Assembly: GCF_001625215.2 (NCBI RefSeq)
Contig: NC_030384.2
Location: forward strand, 38,908,390 to 38,972,389
Direction: 5' to 3'
From: Daucus carota subsp. sativus
Lineage: Eukaryota; Streptophyta; Magnoliopsida; Apiales; Apiaceae
DNA length: 64,000 nt
The notes beneath the pieces are model-generated. The model had not been told where the DNA came from, made no database searches, and saw nothing but the letters and a program-made list of their open reading frames with translations. A program made the translations under genes and the position numbers. Of the stretch, positions 11,282-22,419 are shown piece by piece (within the stretch, counting starts at the first letter, position 1; every line of letters begins with the position of its first letter).

Positions 11282-12329
11282 TAGAGGTGGCCAAACGGAC
11301 TAAACCGACTGAACCGGCACGCCCCGAACCGGGTTTTTAACCGCCCGAAACCGTCTAAATACGGGCCGGTTCGAAACCGTCATGAACCGATATGAGCACG
11401 TGCCGAATACGGGTTGACAAATAAGGAACCGAACCGTAACCGGCCCGGAACCGCTAGAATCCATGGAACCGACGCAGTTGGAACCGCGGAACCGCGGTTT
11501 GAACTGTGGAACCGCAAAACCGCGGAACCGCGGTTCAAACCGTGTAAGGTGCATGTACAAAGGGTGCTTGGTAACCAATTTTGTGATATAATTACAAGTT
11601 TTTGCTTTCTGTATTTTTGTACAGGGGTATTAATATGTTACTTTTTGTTTTATTTCGTTTGTTTTGTTAATTTTAGTTTTTGTTTAGTTAGTTTAGTTTA
11701 TTTCGTTAACCTTAAATATAGTTTACTTAATTTTATTTCGTTTTAGTTATTAAGTTTAGGTAATTTTATTTAAAAAAATAATTTAGTTAGTTTTATTTCG
11801 GTTAAGTTTTCATACTCAAATAATTTTCGTTTAGAAAAATAATTTAGTTAATTTTATTTAGGTTAAGTTTTTAAATTTAGGTAATTATTTATTAGTTTAC
11901 AATTTATTGATAATTAATTTCATATTAATACTTAACAAAAATAATTTCCCAAATTAATATCATATAAAACTTTATTATCAAAATTTTAAATTTTAAGAAT
12001 TATTAAAATTTACACATGTTATTATAAAACAAAAAAAAAACAAAAAAGCAACACATGCATGTTAAGTGAGCCAGACAATAATTGAAGAGCCACGCTGAAC
12101 CGCAGAACATGAACCGCGAACTGCGGAACCGCTTAAACCGGCACGAACCGCCAACCCGTCTAAACCGTGTAAACCGTATAACACGGTTTCGGTTTTCATT
12201 TCCATCAGCCCGGCCCGGCACGGACCGGACAGCCAGTCTTGACGTGCCGGTTACGGTTTCATCGCTGACAGTTCGGCCCGCGGTTGAATTGGCCCGAACC
12301 GCCCCGGCCCGCCCGAATGGCCACCTCTA
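11282..12329. mobile_element. Non-autonomous hAT element, GAACCG-rich
   Basis: Ends are TAGAGGTGGCCAAACGG and CCGAATGGCCACCTCTA. The 8-base duplication CTTGTTGA lies at 11274-11281 and 12330-12337. The subterminal regions are packed with aaccg/cggtt motifs. It is 1048 bases with no transposase. The uninterrupted site with a single CTTGTTGA is present upstream of SOT-4 at about 20554-20561. It belongs to the same family as the elements at 16447 and 17518. Confidence 0.9.
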
Positions 12330-12337
12330 CTTGTTGA

Positions 12338-12754
12338 GCACTGCTTTATTATTATTATGGGTTTTTCCTTGCGTGAGTAGGCTAAAAGGTCGCTCAACTC
12401 ATGACCAACTTACAGTTTCATAACTCAAAAAGCTTATTAATAAATTACACAACTAGATTTAACTTACTATTTAATCATTAACATTAAAAATGTTTCCACC
12501 ACCGTTAACTCTTGTTTGACTTTTAACTAAAAATATTAGTCAATTGGGTCTTTCGGTTATTTAAATACAAATTTTTATTAGTTCCGTAAACCAACTGCAA
12601 GTTGAGGACCATTCGATCATGTATTAGCCTATTGACTTGTTTCATTTAATAAAAATGCCCTATTCAGTTCAAACCCAATTTTTTTGAATAAAATTAATCT
12701 ATCATCTTATTATGAAATTATAGAAGTGATCCATAATTTTTTTTTAAAAAGGTA
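12338..12754. other. Duplicated SOT upstream flank
   Basis: It matches 21280-21610 (ggctaaaaggtcgctcaactcatgaccaac and following), so it belongs to the unit shared by SOT-2 and SOT-4. No gene. Confidence 0.55.
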
Positions 12755-12989
12755 CTCCCTCTGTCCCATTTTAACTGATGTTTGACTTTTTAACACGTAT
12801 ATTGAGGTGTAAAAAAATAATATCTACACTCAATAAAAAATTTCAATTCTTATATCAAATAAAAGTTTAGACTCTAAACTTTTATTTGATATAAATTTTA
12901 TAAAAAATAATCATGTTTAGATGTAATTTTTTTAACATCTTAAAATACGTGTAAAAAAGTCAAAAGCAGTTAAAATGGGACGGAGGGAG
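12755..12989. mobile_element. Stowaway-type MITE
   Basis: It runs from CTCCCTCTGTCCCATTTTAA to TTAAAATGGGACGGAGGGAG, with perfect inverted ends of about 20 bases and TA on both sides. The interior is a long hairpin (tatcaaataaaagttt / aacttttatttgatata). Confidence 0.9.
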
Positions 12990-13452
12990 TACTTTTTTAA
13001 AAATTGACATTTTTCTCTACTTTAAATTTTATTAAATCATAGAAGTGCTCATTGTCCCCCCCCCCTAATTTGAAAATATGAAGGTAATTTCCATAAAATT
13101 GACATTTTTCATAATTGTAAATCTTATGAAATTATTGAAGTTCAAAATTTTTATTGTGCGAGTCATGAGAATGATTTATATTGGTGGAAAATTTTGTTCT
13201 ATTCTACTATTATTAATTATTAATGTGATGAGAGTCAATAAAAATATGTTAGCTATTTAGAGAGTAATTGGTTGTTATGCCGGTTGATGGCACATACTAG
13301 AAAATTGGATTATTATTAATAATGCTTGCAACAAGTTTATTGAAAAAATTGATAAAAATAACATCATGTCAGTAGAAAACTGACCGAAAATGATAATTTC
13401 CGGATTTTATTATTACTCAATTGCAAAGAGAGTATTTGTATTTGTGTGCAAA
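12990..13452. other. Low-complexity intergenic DNA
   Basis: No gene. It is AT-rich with a C-run near 13060. Where the other SOT copies continue to their C-terminus, SOT-3 instead runs into this unrelated DNA. Confidence 0.4.
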
Positions 13453-14365
13453 GAGACACTTGTTTCCCTCTCCAACTTGACCATTCCGAAAGAAGGAAGA
13501 ATTGCTTACTCCAGGCAACAAATTTCCAGTGCTATTAACCTGCAGTTTGCTCATGCTACCAAAACTACACAAACTCGTGATCTGATCAACCATTTCCATA
13601 TTCTCCTCCTCCGGTGAGAAGGGCCTCCCCAGAAACTGAGCCAGACGCCTGAGTTGAGCATGAGGCTCAGACTTTAACTCTTCATACCTCATAAACAGCA
13701 CCTTGTTTGGTCTTTCTAGGCTTTCCTTCCAATATTCCAAGATTTGATCCCATATAGGACCCGCCACGTTTGTGCCTTGGCAGAAGAAATGAAATGCCTC
13801 CTCCAAAGAAACAGGAGAAGATCGTAAACCAATATTGTTGGCGAAGTGAAAGAGTGAAGTAGAAGTGTCCTTGATGTCCCTGCAGAAATACACAATCTTG
13901 ATGTTAGCTGATCCATCCTCCTCCGTTATGGACTTGGGGAGGCAACCTATAGGAAAATGGCAGCCAAAGATCCTACTAGTGCTGTCTAAGAATAAGGAGT
14001 CATATTCGGACGGCTTGGTTAATGCGATAAAAGGGACAAGCTGGTGAGGAGAATTTTTCGCAGGGGGTGATGAGCATCTTGAGGATGATGTTTCTGGCGG
14101 TGAAGTAAAGCATAGAGAATGGCGCTTTCATCCAGGTGGTGCCTGATTTGGGTGCAGTCACGAGGAAGACATCGTTTTCTCGAGGTCGAAAATGTTGTTG
14201 ACAGTCGATCAAGCCTTGCAAACTTAAAGTACCAAACCAGAATCCTTGGTATTGATAAGTGTAGTCTTCAGTTACGCCTTTGGCTTTTGGCAGGGATGAA
14301 AGCCATTCTTGGCTACAAACCAGTGTCTGATCATGCTGAGGAGACTCTGTTGTTTTCGCTTCCAT
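13453..14365 (-). pseudogene. Sulfotransferase SOT-3, truncated with indels
   Basis: It starts MEAKTTESPQHD and matches SOT-1 through PKSGTTWMKA. Two extra bases (gc, near 14122) and one missing base in the A/T run near 14055 then shift the frame, and the original frame of the second half (13893 down) is offset by one. The C-terminus stops after GEGNKCL at about 13453; the last 23 or so residues are missing and replaced by unrelated DNA. A hAT element begins six bases upstream of the ATG. The promoter-side flank at 15242-15405 is nearly identical to that of SOT-1, so SOT-1 and SOT-3 are the closest pair on that side. Confidence 0.9.
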
Positions 14366-14370
14366 GATAT

Positions 14371-15241
14371 TAGAGCTGTTCACGAACCGAGTCGAGCCGA
14401 GTTTTGACGTAAACGAGCCGAGTTTTTATTTTTTCTCTGACGAACCGAGCCGAGCCGAGCTTTCTTACCGAACAAAAAAACATGTTCGAGCTCGAGTTCG
14501 TTACCTCACGAGCCGAACACGAGCTTGTTCGCGAACAAATTCGAGCCGAGTCGAGCTTGTTGTGTTATCGAACAGCTCGTTAAAATACAACAATTACACA
14601 TAACATTAGCCCAGCCCAACAATCAAAAAACCTAAACATATACTATACTCAGGGGTTCATTCGTTCCCTAATCTCTCAATCCGTAGTTCTTATATCCCCA
14701 AAACCAATCTCAGATTCAAAAACCAGGTGGTGGTTCACGTCACTACAAGCAAGCCAAATAACCTCACTCGGGCATTCTTGTACAAGAGGTTTACCCAGAA
14801 TCCAAACTACTATGATCTGCAGGGTGTTAATGGAATGCATCTGGAAGCATTTGACTAACACACTTAGCGATCTGGAAGCATGGAAGCAAGTAAGTGCGTT
14901 GATATAGAGGATGATTGTATCTTTCTTCTCTAAATCTTGAGATGATATCCTAAACGGCTAAGTCCAGAAGTTAGAAAGGTATAGTATTATAAAAATATTC
15001 TGGGTACAATTCATAATTTATCGAGCTTTTAACGAGCGAGTTCGAGCCGAACGAGATCGAGCCGAACACGAGCCGAGCTCGAGCCGAACATACTGAAACT
15101 CGGCTCGAGCTCGTTTTGCTTAACGAACAGATTTTCGAGTTCGAGCTCGAGCTCGATTTTATAAACGAACCGAGCCGAACGAGTTCTTAACGAGCCGAAC
15201 ACGAGCTTGTTCGCGAACAGCTCGGTTCGCGAACAGGCCTG
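14371..15241. mobile_element. Non-autonomous hAT element at the SOT-3 start
   Basis: It runs from TAGAGCTGTTCACGAACC to GGTTCGCGAACAGGCCTG, with 8-base duplication CATGATAT at 14363-14370 and 15242-15249. The left copy overlaps the SOT-3 start codon. The 200-base subterminal zones are dense in cgagccgaac/gttcggctcg repeats. There is no transposase. The empty site is seen intact just upstream of SOT-1 (ccatgatatgtt). Confidence 0.9.
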
Positions 15242-15249
15242 CATGATAT

Positions 15250-15932
15250 GTTATGTTAACCTGCAAAGCAAAGACATGTGATATATTATAATATTGGACA
15301 CCACTAGCCCAAGGGACCTATAGCATATTCCTCGATTAAATAATTGGATTACAGCTCTACAATCACAAACCGTTAAAAAGAGCGGGACCCCTAGGTATTA
15401 CATTTAACCATATAATCTCAAATTTTCTAACAACTCAATATGCGGGAATAGAATACAATAGTAATAAATTTATTTCAGTATCTAAAATCAGATGACAGTA
15501 ATTCTAGTTATAACTGTTGCTTAGGGCTTCGGTCTGACCTTAAACTAATCACAGTTGGTCTTACATTCAAGCACTGGCCCCGACACAGTATCATGAACAA
15601 CACTAGCTAGTAAAGGCCCTAACAACAGCAACAGCAATAGCATTGGTATATGCATGGCAAGGCATTTTTGATTCGTGGAGATGATCAGGACACGCTTATA
15701 TATGCTTTACGGATGGAGAATTATGGAATATGGATGCGCAATCAAATTTGCCAAAAAGAAGAAGATACCACTAACGTGCATGCATCTTGTATAGATATAA
15801 ATACTCATACACGGATTATTGAACACCATGCATACATATTCAAGTGTCCAACTTACAAAAATTTAAAATTGATGGCTCATGCACACTGCCCTAGTTTTCG
15901 GACCCACATACGCGACAAGACATAATACATTA
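15250..15932. other. SOT-3 upstream flank, then intergenic DNA
   Basis: 15250-15405 copies the SOT-1 upstream flank (ttggacaccactagccc ... ggacccctaggtattac). Beyond that I see nothing recognisable; a 91-codon frame at 15650-15925 has no family resemblance. Confidence 0.5.
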
Positions 15933-16233
15933 CTCCCTCCGTCCCGCTCAATTCTATACAATTTTTTTTGGATGTCCTATCATTTCCATACATTCCCAAG
16001 ATAACAACTTTTTATAATATAAATCAATAAAACACTACTACAACCACAGTTTTATCTCCACTAATAAAAACACTATTACACCCGGTATTTTCCTCTACTG
16101 TCTAAAATCTATTATTACAAAATATATGATCCTACCACTTTACCCGTTTTCTATCTAACTTTCTTTACTTACTTCTTACCTTTTTTGTCTCCGTATCCAA
16201 TCTCATGTATATAATTTATTGGGACGTAAGGAG
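15933..16233. mobile_element. Stowaway-type MITE, diverged right end
   Basis: The left end CTCCCTCCGTCCCGCTCAAT pairs with the decayed right end ATTGGGACGTAAGGAG, with TA on both sides. The interior matches the MITE at 29041-29404 (acactattacaccc, ttttctatctaact). Confidence 0.75.
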
Positions 16234-16446
16234 TATTAAGTAAACATTCATGTATATAAGTAGATATCTTAACAAAAATAACTATTTATGATCAAACACG
16301 AAAGTGTAAGGAATATTACAAGATGGGCATCTTCTATGTATTATTCTTTTTCCTCTCATGGACAGACATGACCACCAACCACGATTATCTAACTAAAAGA
16401 GTTCTACCATTATCTACCTAAAAGAGTTCGAGTAAGTATCTATCAG

Positions 16447-17509
16447 TAGAGCCGGCCATTCGGGCGGTTTGGCTCGGCCCGAACCGAACCGAACCGTCAT
16501 TTAGCCCGCATTTTCACGTTCCGGTTCGAAACCGGCACAAACCGGCACGAACCGTGGTTGACGACGAGCCGGTTACGGGTCCAAGATCTTCGATTCGCAA
16601 ACCGTACAAACCGGCACGCCAAAACCGTTCCAACCCGCGTCAAACCACAACCCGCGTGAGCCCGCGGTTCACCGCAACCCGCGTGAACCGAAGCCCGCGC
16701 CAGCCCGTCTTGAGAGGGTATTATGTATCATTTTAAAAGTTCTTTGGCTGTGATGCAGTGATCATAACTCATTGCTTTGATATTTGTAGTTGTGGATAGT
16801 ATTTTATGCATTAATTTCTGCTTAACTTTTTAATTTCTTAATTATTCTTCTTGTGTTATTAAGAAATTATTTTCAAAAAAAAAGAATATTATTGTAACAA
16901 AGTTATTTCATAGTAGAAATATAACAAAAATAATATATTTCTATTTATTTTTACAATAACTAGAACTTTGCCATTCTTGAAATATAATAAAAATAATATA
17001 TATCTATTTTTTTAGAGAGGAGTCCTCTCACATTATTTGTAAAATCTTTTTTTAATATATAAAATCTATAAGAGGTGCCGCCCTCTTTTTACCATTTTAT
17101 TATTTATTAGTTTATAATAATTTATTATTAGTTAAATTAAGAAATTAAATTCTAAAATTAAATTCCATTGTAAAGTCCAGATCAGTTGCACATTAATATT
17201 AAAAACAAAAAACACAATGATTTGGTCACCTACTGTGACTCTACTAAGTAGGAAATACTAACTAAATCTAAGTGTATTGGCCTGTCTGCTAAACCGCGGA
17301 ACCGCCTGAACCGTGAACCGCACGAACCGTCTAACCCGCCAAACTCGTAGAATCCGTATAACACGGTTCCGGTTTCTAATTTCTTCAGCCCGGCCCGGCA
17401 CGGACCGGACCGCCAACTTAGACGGGCCGGTTACGGTTCCACCTGTGACGGTTCGGAAACCGTCTGAACCGGCCCGAACCGCCCCGGCCCGCCCGAATGG
17501 CCACCTCTA
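16447..17509. mobile_element. Non-autonomous hAT element, first tandem copy
   Basis: Ends are TAGAGCCGGCCATTCGGGC and GCCCGAATGGCCACCTCTA. GAACCG-type subterminal repeats flank an AT-rich core. The target duplication is TCTATCAG. Arginine- and proline-rich frames inside are translations of the repeats, not genes. Confidence 0.88.
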
Positions 17510-17517
17510 TCTATCAG

Positions 17518-18582
17518 TAGAGCCGGCCATTCGGGCGGTTTGGCTCGGCCCGAACCGAACCGAACCGTCATTTAGCCCGCATTTTCACGTTCCGGTTCGA
17601 AACCGGCACAAACCGGCACGAACCGTGGTTGACGACGAGCCGGTTACGGGTCCAAGATCTTCGATTCGCAAACCGTACAAACCGGCACGCCAAAACCGTT
17701 CCAACCCGCGTCAAACCACAACCCGCGTGAGCCCGCGGTTCACCGCAACCCGCGTGAACCGAAGCCCGCGCCAGCCCGTCTTGAGAGGGTATTATGTATC
17801 ATTTTAAAAGTTCTTTGGCTGTGATGCAGTGATCATAACTCATTGCTTTGATATTTGTAGTTGTGGATAGTATTTTATGCATTAATTTCTGCTTAACTTT
17901 TTAATTTCTTAATTATTCTTCTTGTGTTATTAAGAAATTATTTTCAAAAAAAAAAGAATATTATTGTAACAAAGTTATTTCATAGTAGAAATATAACAAA
18001 AATAATATATTTCTATTTATTTTTACAATAACTAGAACTTTGCCATTCTTGAAATATAATAAAAATAATATATATCTATTTTTTTTAGAGAGGAGTCCTC
18101 TCACATTATTTGTAAAATCTTTTTTTAATATATAAAATCTATAAGAGGTGCCGCCCTCTTTTTACCATTTTATTATTTATTAGTTTATAATAATTTATTA
18201 TTAGTTAAATTAAGAAATTAAATTCTAAAATTAAATTCCATTGTAAAGTCCAGATCAGTTGCACATTAATATTAAAAACAAAAAACACAATGATTTGGTC
18301 ACCTACTGTGACTCTACTAAGTAGGAAATACTAACTAAATCTAAGTGTATTGGCCTGTCTGCTAAACCGCGGAACCGCCTGAACCGTGAACCGCACGAAC
18401 CGTCTAACCCGCCAAACTCGTAGAATCCGTATAACACGGTTCCGGTTTCTAATTTCTTCAGCCCGGCCCGGCACGGACCGGACCGCCAACTTAGACGGGC
18501 CGGTTACGGTTCCACCTGTGACGGTTCGGAAACCGTCTGAACCGGCCCGAACCGCCCCGGCCCGCCCGAATGGCCACCTCTA
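17518..18582. mobile_element. Non-autonomous hAT element, second tandem copy
   Basis: It has the same ends and interior as the copy before it, longer by two bases through homopolymer runs (for example near 17950 and 18080). Confidence 0.88.
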
Positions 18583-19282
18583 TATCAGGCCTACAAATTA
18601 AGCCGAAGAAAGCGTCTTATTATCTGTGCATGCATCTGTAGATTTGCATGTGCATTTTACGTAAAGGATCTTTTTTATAAAATCTAATTATATTCGTATG
18701 AGATATTAAAAAATATATTAGATTCTTGAATTTTTTTTATTCAAAATTTAAATTATTTTTATCTGAAAATCTAGTATATAATTATTGTTTTAAATTATAT
18801 ATAAAAATTTAATGATATTGAATTAAGATTATCAAAAAATAATTAAAATCTCATGTACATTCGAAGTAGAATTTTTTGGACATTACAAAATGATAAATTT
18901 TGTGTGATTATCAGTATATTTTATATTTTCATAATTCACAAAAATATAAAAAATTATATTTAAATATTAAATCTCTTCTGCATAAAATAAAAATTATGAA
19001 ATATAATCTATTAAATTTATAAATTATTAATAATTCATTAACGTCCCAATCATATATAAATAACACCTTAATTAAATCAAGCAAAGTACAATATTTGGTA
19101 TATATGGGAGTACAGTTTAAAAATGCATACATATGATGATAAGCCATCTCACACTCATACTTTCATGGACATGAAACAAACACACACAAACAAGCCAACA
19201 AGAAGATGAATAATACAAGCAACAAACACACTTAAATTCGACATTTTTGGCCATAATGTATATAAGTGATGATGATGATATA
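18583..19282. other. Intergenic DNA and 3' flank of SOT-4
   Basis: No gene. From about 19090 the DNA matches the 3' flanks of SOT-1 and SOT-2. 18890-19110 is related to 8230-8500, showing that the duplicated unit extends well past the coding region. Confidence 0.5.
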
Positions 19283-20264
19283 TCAAAGTTTTAATCCTGA
19301 ACCACGGAACTTTTCCTGGGTAATCTGATCCAACTTAGCGGCCATCTCTGGAGTTAAACACTTATTTCCTTCTCCAACTTGACCATTCCGAAAAAAGGAA
19401 GAATTGCTTACTTTAGACGAGAAATGTCCAGTGCTATTAACCTGCAGTTTGCTCATGCTGCCAAAACTACACAAACTCGTGATCTGATCAATCATTTCCG
19501 AGTTCTCTTCCTCTGGTGAGAAAGGTCTCCCCAGAAACCGCGCCAGACGGGTGATTTGAGCATGAGGCTCAGACTTCAAGTCTTCATACCTCATAAACAG
19601 CACCTTGTTTGGTCTTTCCAGGCTTTCCTTCCAATATCCCAAGATTTGATCCCATATAGGACCACCCACGTTTGTGCCTTTGCAGAACAAATGAAATGCC
19701 TCCTCCAAAGAAATGGGAGAAGATCGAACACCAATATTGTTGGCGAAGTGGAAGAGTGAAACAAAAGTGTCCTTGATGTTCCTGCACAAATACACAATCT
19801 TGATGTTAGTCGATCCATCCTCCTCCTCCTCTGTTATTGACTTGGGGAGGCAAACTATTGGAAAATGGCAGCCAAAGATCCTACTAGTGCTGTCTAAGAA
19901 TAAGGACTCATATTCGGACGGCTTGGTTAATGCGATAAAAGGGACAAGCTGGTGAGGAGTTTTTTTGTCGCAGGGGGTGATGAGCATCTTGAGGATGATG
20001 TTTCTGGCGGTTAAGTAAAGCATAGAGAATGGCTTTCATCCAGGTGGTTCCTGATTTGGGTGGAGTCACGAGGAAGACATCGTTTTGTCGAGGTCGAAAA
20101 TGTTGTTGACAATTGATCAAGCCTTGCAAACTTATAGGACTAAACCAGAATCCTTGGTATTGATAAGTGTAGTCTGGAATTACGCCTTTGGCTTTTGGCA
20201 GGGATGAAAGCCATTCTTCGCTACAAACCAGTGTCTCATCATGCTCTGTTGTTTTTGCTTCCAT
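19283..20264 (-). pseudogene. Sulfotransferase SOT-4, one-base frameshift
   Basis: It has the full-length SOT layout from MEAKTTEHDE to SGLKL. The span is 982 bases, exactly one more than the 981 of intact copies. The extra base is in the T-run at 19960-19966 (seven T; SOT-1 has six at the same place), shifting the frame after LRQK, between the PKSGTTW loop and the catalytic histidine. On both sides of the shift the protein aligns fully with SOT-1, including CHFP, YLCRNIKD (Asp to Asn change) and RNGQVGEGNK. Either it is a very young pseudogene or the base is a sequencing or assembly error, in which case this would be a second functional copy. Confidence 0.88.
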
Positions 20265-20582
20265 GATATGTTGTGTAACATTGAAAGCAAAAACATGTGA
20301 TATATAATGCATTCAGCATTAATGCCTTGCTCAGTCGTTGGTGGTGTTGGTTTCCCTGCAGGTAAACGTTATATCACATATTAATGCTCGCATTCGAGTT
20401 GGTTGGAAAAATTGATAAATATAACAAACATTTTCAATACTATCTGATTTGGGTGGCCTTGGTTTCCTTAATATTAATGCTTGCACCAGAATTGGTTGGA
20501 AAAATTTGATAAACAAAGACGTGATGTGATATAATGCATTCACTATTGATGTCTTGTTGAGCAGTTGGTTTGCTGCTTTATA
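20265..20582. other. Duplicated SOT upstream flank
   Basis: It matches the region upstream of SOT-2 (10617-10800 and 11168-11281), but without the MITE and hAT element found there. Confidence 0.6.
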
Positions 20583-21279
20583 ATTACTGGCCTTTAACCT
20601 GTGCGAAGCACGGGCGAATATATAGTTCATAATTTATTATTTATAATTTAAATTTTAACATCATTTTATTAGTATTTTAATATTAATAGATTGAATTTAA
20701 TTAAATTATATTATTCGACTGACTATATTTTCTCCCAATTACTTGAAAATGGACAAACCCTAACAAATATATATATATAATACATTTTAATCCGAATTTA
20801 GTACATGTAGATTTAAAAATTAAAAAAAATCAGAAAATTCAAATCTTTTCCAAACATAAACGATCTTGTAATACATTTGAAAGATTCAGTAATTTAATCA
20901 ATCGAATTTCAACATAATTCTGTAATCTTGATTTTTTTTAAGATTAGAGTTAGAAAAGGTTATGTAATGTTTGGTGTTTATATTGATATAGAACACGTTA
21001 AAGTTAAAAAGAGTTATATAAAACTTCTTGTTAAAAGAAGATATTCAAAATTATTATTTATAATTTTATTTATAACATCATTATAATTTTTTAATGAAAT
21101 ATTATATGATAAGGTATTGTTAGGAGTGTTTTTAGTATTTGAAACTGTTTAATAATGTAAGATTAATAGACTCCACATTTGTAGACTTGTAGTACCAAAA
21201 GGAGAGTACCAAACCAAAAAATATAATTAAAACTTAGGATTACAAATTATACCCATGGCTTATTATAGTATAGTATAGA
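20583..21279 (-). mobile_element. Small non-autonomous Helitron
   Basis: On the minus strand it starts TCTATACTATACTATAATAA and ends near CCAGTAAT, preceded by a CCCGTGCTTCGCACAGG-type hairpin (+ strand 20599-20613). The host reads A before the TC and T after the end, the Helitron A/T insertion rule. The equivalent uninterrupted host DNA lies upstream of SOT-2 near 12340-12362. It is 697 bases with no coding capacity. Confidence 0.7.
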
Positions 21280-21658
21280 TGGGTTTTCTTTGCGTTCGTA
21301 GGCTAAAAGATTGCTTAACTCATGGCCAACTTGCACTTTGTTAACTAAAAAGCTTACAAACAAAGTTGAGAACTAGATTTATCTTGCTATTTAGTCATTA
21401 CTCATTAACATTAAAAAATAAAGTTTCCACCGCCTTTAACTCTTGTTTAGTTTTTAACCGGAAAATATTAGTAATCGAGTCTTTCAGTTATTTCAATGCA
21501 AATTTTTATTAGTTCTTTACCCCAAAGGCAAGTTAGCCTATTGACCTGTTTCATTTAATAAAAATGCCTTATTCAGTTCGGTCCCAATCTGTTTGAAAAA
21601 AATTAATTATCATCTTTTTACAAAACCAAATATGACAATTAAAATAGGACGGACGGAA
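21280..21658. other. Duplicated flank
   Basis: It matches 12350-12710. A single decayed Stowaway end (ggacggacggaata) occurs near 21647. No gene. Confidence 0.5.
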
Positions 21659-21790
21659 TACTGGAAGATGGACAATCTGTAATCAAAAACACGCTGTTGA
21701 ACCTCGAGGCTTTGACTGTGTTTAGCTTTGATCGTTGAATACGTATTTCATTCAACGCACAGTGTTTGAAAAAAACTGATGGGGAGTCCC

Positions 21791-21797
21791 TATAAAA
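21791..21797 (+). promoter_or_regulatory. TATA box of small-protein gene 1
   Basis: TATAAAA lies 89 bases upstream of the ATG. The region 21659-21880 matches 44811-45052 upstream of the paralog, including a ctttgatcgttgaatac block and TTGAC cores that could be W-boxes. This conservation marks the functional promoter. Confidence 0.6.
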
Positions 21798-21879
21798 GAG
21801 TAAACTTAAAAACACAAGTAGATAACATAGAATAACACAAGCAAAAACATTATTCCTACTAGAGATTAGAAGAAGAAAT

Positions 21880-22101
21880 ATGGAGAGCAGTTCATCGACG
21901 GCATCAGTAGCACTAGGAGTGTATTGGTATAACTGGGTCAATGATCAAGTCATCTCTCATTTTTACGGCTTCACTAGCCTCTTGGGTTTCCAAACAGCCA
22001 CCAGCAGCAACAACATTGAGGTGGTTTCCAGAGCCCGTAAGCCTCCGCAAAAACCCATAAGCAAAGGGAGTGGTCCTAAAACCAACCAAGCTTCTGCATA
22101 A
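21880..22101 (+). CDS. Unrecognised 73-residue protein, copy 1
   Basis: It begins MESSSSTASVALGVYWYNW. The N-terminal half is hydrophobic and aromatic (VYWYNWVNDQVISHFYGF), then comes a short Ser/Asn linker, then a basic Pro/Lys tail (ARKPPQKPISKGSGPKTNQ). There is no clear signal peptide or membrane helix. I do not recognise the family. Evidence that it is real: a paralog of 82 residues at 45052-45300 keeps the same start, frame, tail and stop, differing mainly in linker length, and the upstream 200 bases are also conserved. The 3' region is cut 25 bases after the stop by a Copia LTR, so the original 3' UTR and polyadenylation signal are gone; the LTR may supply one. Confidence 0.7.
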   Translation: MESSSSTASVALGVYWYNWVNDQVISHFYGFTSLLGFQTATSSNNIEVVSRARKPPQKPISKGSGPKTNQASA

Positions 22102-22126
22102 CACACTAGCTATGGCTAAGGCAATA

Positions 22127-22401
22127 TGTCACAACTGTAAACTAAAGCTGAATGTGAAAGAAAGAAAATCTCCATTAAAGCTCTATAAAAGTGTTTGTAC
22201 ATAGCTCTCTACTTTGTTTCTATTCTACTTGAATGAAAAATAATGTGCTATTCTCTAATATATACAAAACAGACTAACTCTGTAACTACTTTCTGAAACT
22301 AACTACCACTACTTTGCTGAGCTGTCATTTCGGGACCACAGCTGTCACTCTGCTTTTCCCGCCTCTTCTCTTGACTCTGATCACTACTAGTATACTGAAC
22401 A
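22127..22401 (-). repeat. 3' LTR of a Copia element
   Basis: It is 275 bases; on the minus strand it begins TGTTCAGTATAC and ends CAGTTGTGACA (TG...CA). It abuts the polypurine tract, read as TTGAGGGGGGA on the minus strand (22402-22413). The outer edge is defined by comparison with the paralogous 3' flank at 45301-45325, which continues where this copy switches to LTR sequence; CAATA (22122-22126) would be the target duplication. Confidence 0.8.
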
Positions 22402-22419
22402 TCCCCCCTCAAGTTAGGT

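Larger units (their letters stand above)
16439..18582. repeat. Tandem duplication of a hAT element with one target duplication
   Basis: Two almost identical elements (16447-17509 and 17518-18582) lie head to tail, separated only by TCTATCAG, the same 8 bases that precede the first copy at 16439-16446. After the second copy the flank reads TATCAGGC, a shortened version. I saw differences only in homopolymer length. It is either a recent unequal exchange or replication slip, or an assembly artefact. Confidence 0.85.

Noticed and set aside
15650-15925. 91-codon open frame
   Set aside because: No recognisable family, no conserved copy in the window, no promoter logic.
17313-17807. 164-codon Arg/Pro-rich open frame across the two hAT copies
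   Set aside because: It is a translation of aaccg/cggtt subterminal repeats, appears in pieces in every copy of the element, and has no codon structure or homology.
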